From Nitrospirota bacterium (GTDB lineage Bacteria; Nitrospirota; Nitrospiria; Nitrospirales; Nitrospiraceae): DNA of 64,000 bases. Shown in pieces: positions 59,974 through 64,000 of this stretch. Under the pieces are notes generated by a model. That model was not told where the DNA came from. It ran no database searches and worked only from the letters and a program-made list of their open reading frames with translations. Location of the stretch: assembly GCA_030682135.1 (NCBI GenBank), contig JAUXQT010000108.1, positions 1 through 64,000 of the forward strand. The letters are read 5' to 3'. Both the position numbers and the translations under genes were made by a program. The stretch's first letter is position 1. The number at the start of each line of letters is the position of its first letter.

Positions 59974-60597
59974 ATGTGTGTCCCACCCTATTCTTCCGTA
60001 CGATTCCGCCTAGTCAGAGGCGTGGCATACTGCACAATGTTTTTCGGTGCCCTGCTGGTAAGTGTGGTGATCGGCGACTTGGTAACGGGGGGTTGCAGTT
60101 CGGCCTTGGCCCAAATGCCTGGTCGAACCGGCACCGCCTCCGGACCAATTGGCGCTTCGATGGCCGTACTCGCGATCTTGCAAGATGCCGATGTCCTTCC
60201 ACCTGAAGGCACTCCCGAGGCGAATCGCGTCATCAAGATGGTCATTCAATTTCAATCGGTGTTCATGAAGAGCACCGATCCGGACGTGCAAGCGTTTCTG
60301 AATCAGGCGGTGGCGGCACAAGAAAACGTCCTTTCAGACGAAACTCTGTTACGATTCCGTTCGTCAGGCTGGACTTCAGAGGTACTGGAGGCGCTCAATG
60401 GAGCCTGGAGCGTCATGGCGATCGATCAGCGTGAGCGGTTAACACCAGGCTTTCGTCAATTCAACGTGAGCCTGGAGGATTTCGGTTGGTTGATGGAGCT
60501 CGTCGCTAAGGCACGTACCGCCTTCGAGCAACGGGGGCAGCATATTCACCAGGTCTTTGCGCAACGACGGCGGGAGATGCCGGGCGGCGCACAGTAA
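59974..60597 (+). CDS. Exported protein of unknown function
   Basis: A 207-residue protein with an N-terminal signal: basic residues VRFRLVRG, a hydrophobic run MFFGALLVSVVIG, and a likely cleavage near SSALAQM. The mature part (about 48-207) is helical (VIKMVIQFQSVFMKS, WLMELVAKARTAFEQRG). The start is uncertain; ATG codons at 59923, 59974 and 60037 are all possible and none has a strong ribosome site. It ends 18 bp before the AsnC-type gene and may be co-transcribed. Family unknown. Confidence 0.6.
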   Translation: MCVPPYSSVRFRLVRGVAYCTMFFGALLVSVVIGDLVTGGCSSALAQMPGRTGTASGPIGASMAVLAILQDADVLPPEGTPEANRVIKMVIQFQSVFMKSTDPDVQAFLNQAVAAQENVLSDETLLRFRSSGWTSEVLEALNGAWSVMAIDQRERLTPGFRQFNVSLEDFGWLMELVAKARTAFEQRGQHIHQVFAQRRREMPGGAQ

Positions 60598-60615
60598 CCG
60601 CAACAGGAGGACACC

Positions 60616-60852
60616 ATGGCCACGAAAGCTTATATCCTAATCAAGGTCAAAGCAGGGCGAACGAAAGATGTGCTCCAGGCGCTCAAACGCCTTCCCGGCG
60701 TCGAACAGGCCCATTCCTGCTTCGGGCGGCCTGACATCATTGTCTTCATCAGCGTCACGGACGAACGAGCCCTCTCGGATGTCGTGATCACGAAGATTCA
60801 CCAGATCGAGGGAGTAGAAGAAACCGATACGCACATCGTTGCCGATGCCTAG
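60616..60852 (+). CDS. Free-standing Lrp/AsnC ligand-binding domain protein
   Basis: A 78-residue protein that is only the RAM (AsnC-type) effector domain: KAYILIKVKAGRTKDVLQAL, VEQAHSCFGRPDIIVFISVT, and the closing IEGVEETDTHIV. It lacks the helix-turn-helix, so it cannot bind DNA alone; such stand-alone domains bind amino acids or hetero-oligomerise with Lrp proteins. AGGAGG sits 5 bases before the ATG. Confidence 0.88.
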   Translation: MATKAYILIKVKAGRTKDVLQALKRLPGVEQAHSCFGRPDIIVFISVTDERALSDVVITKIHQIEGVEETDTHIVADA

Positions 60853-60967
60853 AAGAAAAGAGCATATAGCGTATGGCTTATGGCCGATAGCAGGTCTGTA
60901 GATTCATCACAGAGTTGTCTGTATTCTGGTTATACGCCATTTGCTAGTAGCTCCGCCCTCTCACGAG

Positions 60968-61954
60968 TTACGCTTCACCTGTGCCGAGAGCGACGTTGAC
61001 TGCGTCTCCGCCCTGCTCTGCCGAACGGTAGCAGGCGTCGGCCACCTCGACGGCTCGCCAGCCATCACGCCCGGTGATAGGCGGAGGGGTCTTCGTCTCG
61101 ACGGAATGGACGAAAGCCCGGAGCGTGGCAAGAATCGTTTGCTGCGGTTGGACCACCCATTCCTGAGGAGCGCGGTCACCGATGACCGCGCTCACTCGAT
61201 GGTGACACCAATCGGCGGAAAGTTGCCCATGAGTTCCCACCCATTCCGTTCTCGCCACCCGCCCTGCTGACACTCGTGCAATGTCCATGACGCATCGCAA
61301 ACCGCTCGTCGTCTGAGCCTGCACAATCGCTATCGTCTCCGGTCCAATTGTCGGGAGCTGGTCCAATTCACACCGGACATTAACCACTGTCTCGCCGGTG
61401 AGAAAGGGCACCAAATCCAACAGGTGAACCCCGATTTCCAAAAGCGCCCCGCGTTGACCTGCTATCGGTGCCTGAATCTGAGCGCTGGCTTTCGTTTCAA
61501 TCCGGCTGGTGAAGGTGGCGTACCGGAGCCGGCCGATCTCCGGCAAGTGATCTTTCAGCGACAGAATCGTTGAGTCGAAACGCATGGTCTGTGCAGTCAT
61601 GAGCATCACACCAGCCTCTTCTGCTGCCCTCACCATCGCCCCAGCTTCAAAGCCTGTCGGCGCTAACGGTTTCTCGATAAGAATCGGCTTCCCCGCCTTC
61701 ACCGCCTCGAAACAGATCTCAGGTGAAAGAGACGGAGGGGTCACCACAACGATAGCCTCTACCAGTGGGTCGGCAATCAAGGCGCGATAGTCCCCGTAGA
61801 TAGGAATGTCTTTCGTCGAGAGTAACGGCAGCCCCTCTCCGATTCGTTTTCGGCCGAGCGCGACGAGGCTCGCTTCTGGAAGATCATGGAGCAGATGGTG
61901 GATATACCGGCTGCCATGCCGACCGGCACCGATCAGACCAATTTTCAGTGACAT
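60968..61954 (-). CDS. Gfo/Idh/MocA-family oxidoreductase
   Basis: A 328-residue NAD(P)-dependent oxidoreductase. The Rossmann start LKIGLIGAGRHGSRYIHHL has the GxGxxG fingerprint, then VVVTPPSLSPEI and the catalytic-type motif LIEKPLAPT. The C-terminal domain begins near 125 and has GALLEIGVHLLDLVPFL, with the usual His. Likely acts on a sugar, inositol or related substrate, perhaps in polysaccharide precursor formation. GGAGGG lies 5 bases before the ATG at 61954; an open frame upstream to 62020 is not coding-like. Confidence 0.87.
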   Translation of the reverse strand: MSLKIGLIGAGRHGSRYIHHLLHDLPEASLVALGRKRIGEGLPLLSTKDIPIYGDYRALIADPLVEAIVVVTPPSLSPEICFEAVKAGKPILIEKPLAPTGFEAGAMVRAAEEAGVMLMTAQTMRFDSTILSLKDHLPEIGRLRYATFTSRIETKASAQIQAPIAGQRGALLEIGVHLLDLVPFLTGETVVNVRCELDQLPTIGPETIAIVQAQTTSGLRCVMDIARVSAGRVARTEWVGTHGQLSADWCHHRVSAVIGDRAPQEWVVQPQQTILATLRAFVHSVETKTPPPITGRDGWRAVEVADACYRSAEQGGDAVNVALGTGEA

Positions 61955-62141
61955 CGTCGCCCTCCAAACCCTATCGATGTGAAAACTGTAGTCGGCCGCA
62001 CAGGCGGGGTCAACTACCACTCACCCCTTGCCGCAAGATTGACAACCCGACAACCTGGTCCCTATAGTACGCCCGCATCGCATGAATCCCGTCTCAAGAT
62101 GACAACGTTCGCATAGCCTTGACGGAAAAGAGATTGCCGCA

Positions 62142-62939
62142 ATGATATCCACCATCGCCCCATTTACTTTGGATCAAATCGGTACCGGCACGGCACGCTT
62201 TCCGAGTGGCGTCGCCATTCCTACGCTGACAGATGCAGCCGTCGATCCCTATATCCAAACACGCGTCTCGAAACACGTCCATGTGGAATGCGTCCAGTTT
62301 TGGCCTCAGCCTAAAGGACTCTACCCCGGGCTTGTTCTCCTGCACGAAGAATGGGGACTGACCTCGCAAATCAAAGATCTCGGCGCCAGATTGGCTTGTG
62401 AAGGTTACGGCGTCATCATCCCAAACCTGTATGGGCGGCTGGGCGGCATGGTAACGGCCAATGCAGAAGTTGCAGATGCGCTCATGGGCAAGCTGAATGA
62501 GACGCACGTCCTCCAAGACATCAACTCCTGCGGTTAATTTCTCAATACGCGCGACCACATTAAGCAAAATATCCATGGCGTCGTCGGCTACGGCATGGGC
62601 GGATCCTACGCGATCCGGTTTGCCTGTCAACGGAAACGGCTTCGAGCCGCAGTCTCCTATTATGGGCGAGTGCCGCAACCGGAAACAGAGATCAGCAATT
62701 TGTATCCTCCCTTGCTCTATCACCAAGCCGGACTGGATCAGTGGGCGCCGGCTCAGCATGTCGATCGGTTACGTGCCGCTGCGACGGAATATAAGAAGCG
62801 TGTCGAGATCCGGACCTACCCCAATGCCCCTCATGCGTTTTGCAATGAACAACGTGTGGAGAGCTATCGTGCCGATGCGACGACGGAAGCCTGGGAAGCA
62901 ACCGCGGCCTTTCTCAAGACCTGCTTCCAGGGCCTTTAG
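62142..62939 (+). pseudogene. Dienelactone hydrolase gene broken by an in-frame stop
   Basis: Codons 1-131 and 153-265 together encode a dienelactone-hydrolase-like alpha/beta hydrolase. They are joined by one open reading frame except for TAA at 62535-62537. Conserved parts on both sides show the frame never shifts: LVLLHEEWGLTSQI on the first side, VVGYGMGGSYAIRFAC on the second, then YHQAGLDQWAP (Asp) and YPNAPHAF (His). The nucleophile position, normally Cys in GFCMGG, reads Gly (GYGMGG). A nonsense mutation plus a lost nucleophile point to decay; a sequencing error is the alternative for the stop. The start at the ATG at 62142 is reasonable. Confidence 0.7.
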
Positions 62940-63011
62940 CGAAATGCCCCACCGTGCGATGTGAAGAGTCCAGGCTTGAGGCTACGAGCAGAAGCAGGAT
63001 ACAGTAACGTC

Positions 63012-63986
63012 ATGCGCCATTACATCCCGTTCATTCGTCCGGCCCAATCTCGCATCGGCCTCTCCTGTGCAATTCTACTTGTCTCTGTATTCGGGGCCTG
63101 CCTGAATGCCAAGGCAGACGAATTGCTTCCGACTGCCATACCGGGTTTCACATCGATCATGCAGGCTCATTCCGATCAACTGTCTAAGCTGGAGTCCGAC
63201 AAAGGAGCCATGACCCTCTTTGTGTCGGCAATCGGTCCCGCCATTCACATGGTGGATGCAGCGCGGACATTGGGAGCCACCGCTTTGCCTGCCAAACTCT
63301 CGAAGGAACTGCTGGTGCCGGATTTGACGACGGCAGTCCAGCGGCTGATGGGCAGTCTGGCCGCCTGGCAGCTTGCAGCAACCATCCGGCAAGCTGTGAA
63401 AGAGCAGCAATTCACGACAATAACCGAGCGATTATCCGGAACCTCACCATCTCAAGCCTGGCTCGATCAACAAGGCAATGCCTCCTGGCATGAGGCACTC
63501 CATCAGCTCTCGGCTGTAGCGGCCTCCCCGGAATGGTCCAAGGTCGATCAGGGAGAATCCGCATCGGCCCTGTTGATCACAGTCTTAGAACGAGCCACTC
63601 GCCTGGAAGTGGACTCCCTGCAAGCCAGCTATCAGGAATGGGATCGGATACGGAATTGGAAGGATCGGGTGCGTGGGCTCCGTGGGCAGGCCCGCCTCTG
63701 TGGAACCTGGCAATGGATCATCCATAACCATCAGCAACACCATCAAGAACAAAAGCTCTCATTGCTCTTTCCTCCAACTGGAAATATGCAGGCGACGTTG
63801 CCGGGACTCGTGGAAACAATCGTGTTGGGCGAGAACGTCTATCTACGGTGGGAAATCGATGGTCGGGTCCAAGAAGACAGCCTGCAATTCAGCAAAGAAG
63901 GCAAGGGACTCGAAGGGACCTTTGTGAACTCCCAAGGAGGGTGGGGATCAATCAGCGGTAAGAGAACAGCCGGCTGTACGCCTTAG
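63012..63986 (+). CDS. Exported protein with C-terminal beta-rich domain
   Basis: A 324-residue secreted protein. Signal peptide about 1-36 (RIGLSCAILLVSVFGACLNA, cleavage near KADEL). A helical region follows (about 40-215). A C-terminal beta-rich domain of about 90 residues opens with LCGTWQWII and has NVYLRWEIDGRVQEDSLQF, with a Cys near its start and another near its end. This looks like a small binding or lipocalin-like fold but I cannot name it. The ATG at 63012 gives a good signal; a GTG at 62961 is unlikely. It is the last gene in the window and begins 72 bp after the hydrolase pseudogene. Confidence 0.65.
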   Translation: MRHYIPFIRPAQSRIGLSCAILLVSVFGACLNAKADELLPTAIPGFTSIMQAHSDQLSKLESDKGAMTLFVSAIGPAIHMVDAARTLGATALPAKLSKELLVPDLTTAVQRLMGSLAAWQLAATIRQAVKEQQFTTITERLSGTSPSQAWLDQQGNASWHEALHQLSAVAASPEWSKVDQGESASALLITVLERATRLEVDSLQASYQEWDRIRNWKDRVRGLRGQARLCGTWQWIIHNHQQHHQEQKLSLLFPPTGNMQATLPGLVETIVLGENVYLRWEIDGRVQEDSLQFSKEGKGLEGTFVNSQGGWGSISGKRTAGCTP

Positions 63987-64000
63987 TATAAAGCATGGCG

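Noticed and set aside
1-64000. CRISPR arrays, rRNA genes, prophage or integrase genes
   Set aside because: No regularly spaced direct repeats of 25-40 bp, no rRNA-like sequence, and no integrase, phage structural or transposase frames were seen.

Overview
The window looks like a chromosomal segment from a Gram-negative, exopolysaccharide-producing bacterium. The gene families (XrtD-type exosortase locus, VPLPA-CTERM proteins, O/P-type porin, TpsA/TpsB two-partner secretion) and the G+C-rich codon use suggest a Nitrospira-like member of the Nitrospirota. That taxonomic call is an inference from gene content. Nothing in the sequence proves it.

Layout. 0-6.5 kb is a phosphate-themed block: the 3' part of polyphosphate kinase, a CBS-domain protein, an OmpR-family regulator with a degenerate receiver, a PstS-like binding protein, a lipoprotein and an O/P-type porin. 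6.6-18.2 kb (minus strand) is one long export operon. In transcription order it encodes a fused exosortase/EpsI (XrtD type), a polyprenyl-phosphate sugar-phosphate transferase, a TPR lipoprotein, a Wza-like export protein, an outer-membrane barrel, a Wzz-like chain-length protein, a BY-kinase-like ATPase and an ExeA-like ATPase. 18.4-27.7 kb (minus) carries two further polysaccharide units: a glycosyltransferase plus a hyaluronidase-like protein; then a glycosyltransferase, flippase, polymerase, two hexapeptide acyltransferases, a methyltransferase and a second glycosyltransferase. 28-36.6 kb holds an SGNH-type lipoprotein, three VPLPA-CTERM proteins (likely XrtD substrates), an HD-GYP regulator and a second, larger PstS-like protein. 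37-45.6 kb (minus) is a TpsB-TpsA-ExbB-ExbD-TonB operon. It is divergent from a GspC-like gene and an outer-membrane barrel gene (45.8-47.7 kb). The rest is mostly housekeeping: CYTH-CHAD protein, tRNA-Thr(TGT), a kinase/lipoprotein/sigma-54 regulator operon resembling GlrK-QseG-GlrR, ClpB, ComM, a free-standing AsnC-type domain, an oxidoreductase, and a dienelactone-hydrolase gene broken by a stop codon.

The most striking signal is regulatory. Upstream of at least seven transcription units lie tandem direct repeats of a hexamer close to GTTAAC (core TAAC) with an exact 11-bp period. In most of them a -10-like hexamer starts 10 bp after the last repeat slot. This is the geometry of PhoB/PhoP boxes. 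The arrays precede the PstS-like gene, its divergent regulator, the porin, the CBS gene, all three polysaccharide units and the two-partner secretion operon; a weaker one precedes the outer-membrane barrel. The proposed reading is a phosphate-starvation regulon. It would couple phosphate capture to extracellular matrix synthesis, exosortase sorting and secretion, and it recalls the phosphate-controlled Pdt and Hxc secretion loci of Pseudomonas aeruginosa.

A dispersed family of 116-153 bp palindromic repeats sits directly after several genes. A larger 196-bp element with perfect 20-bp inverted ends lies next to the tRNA.
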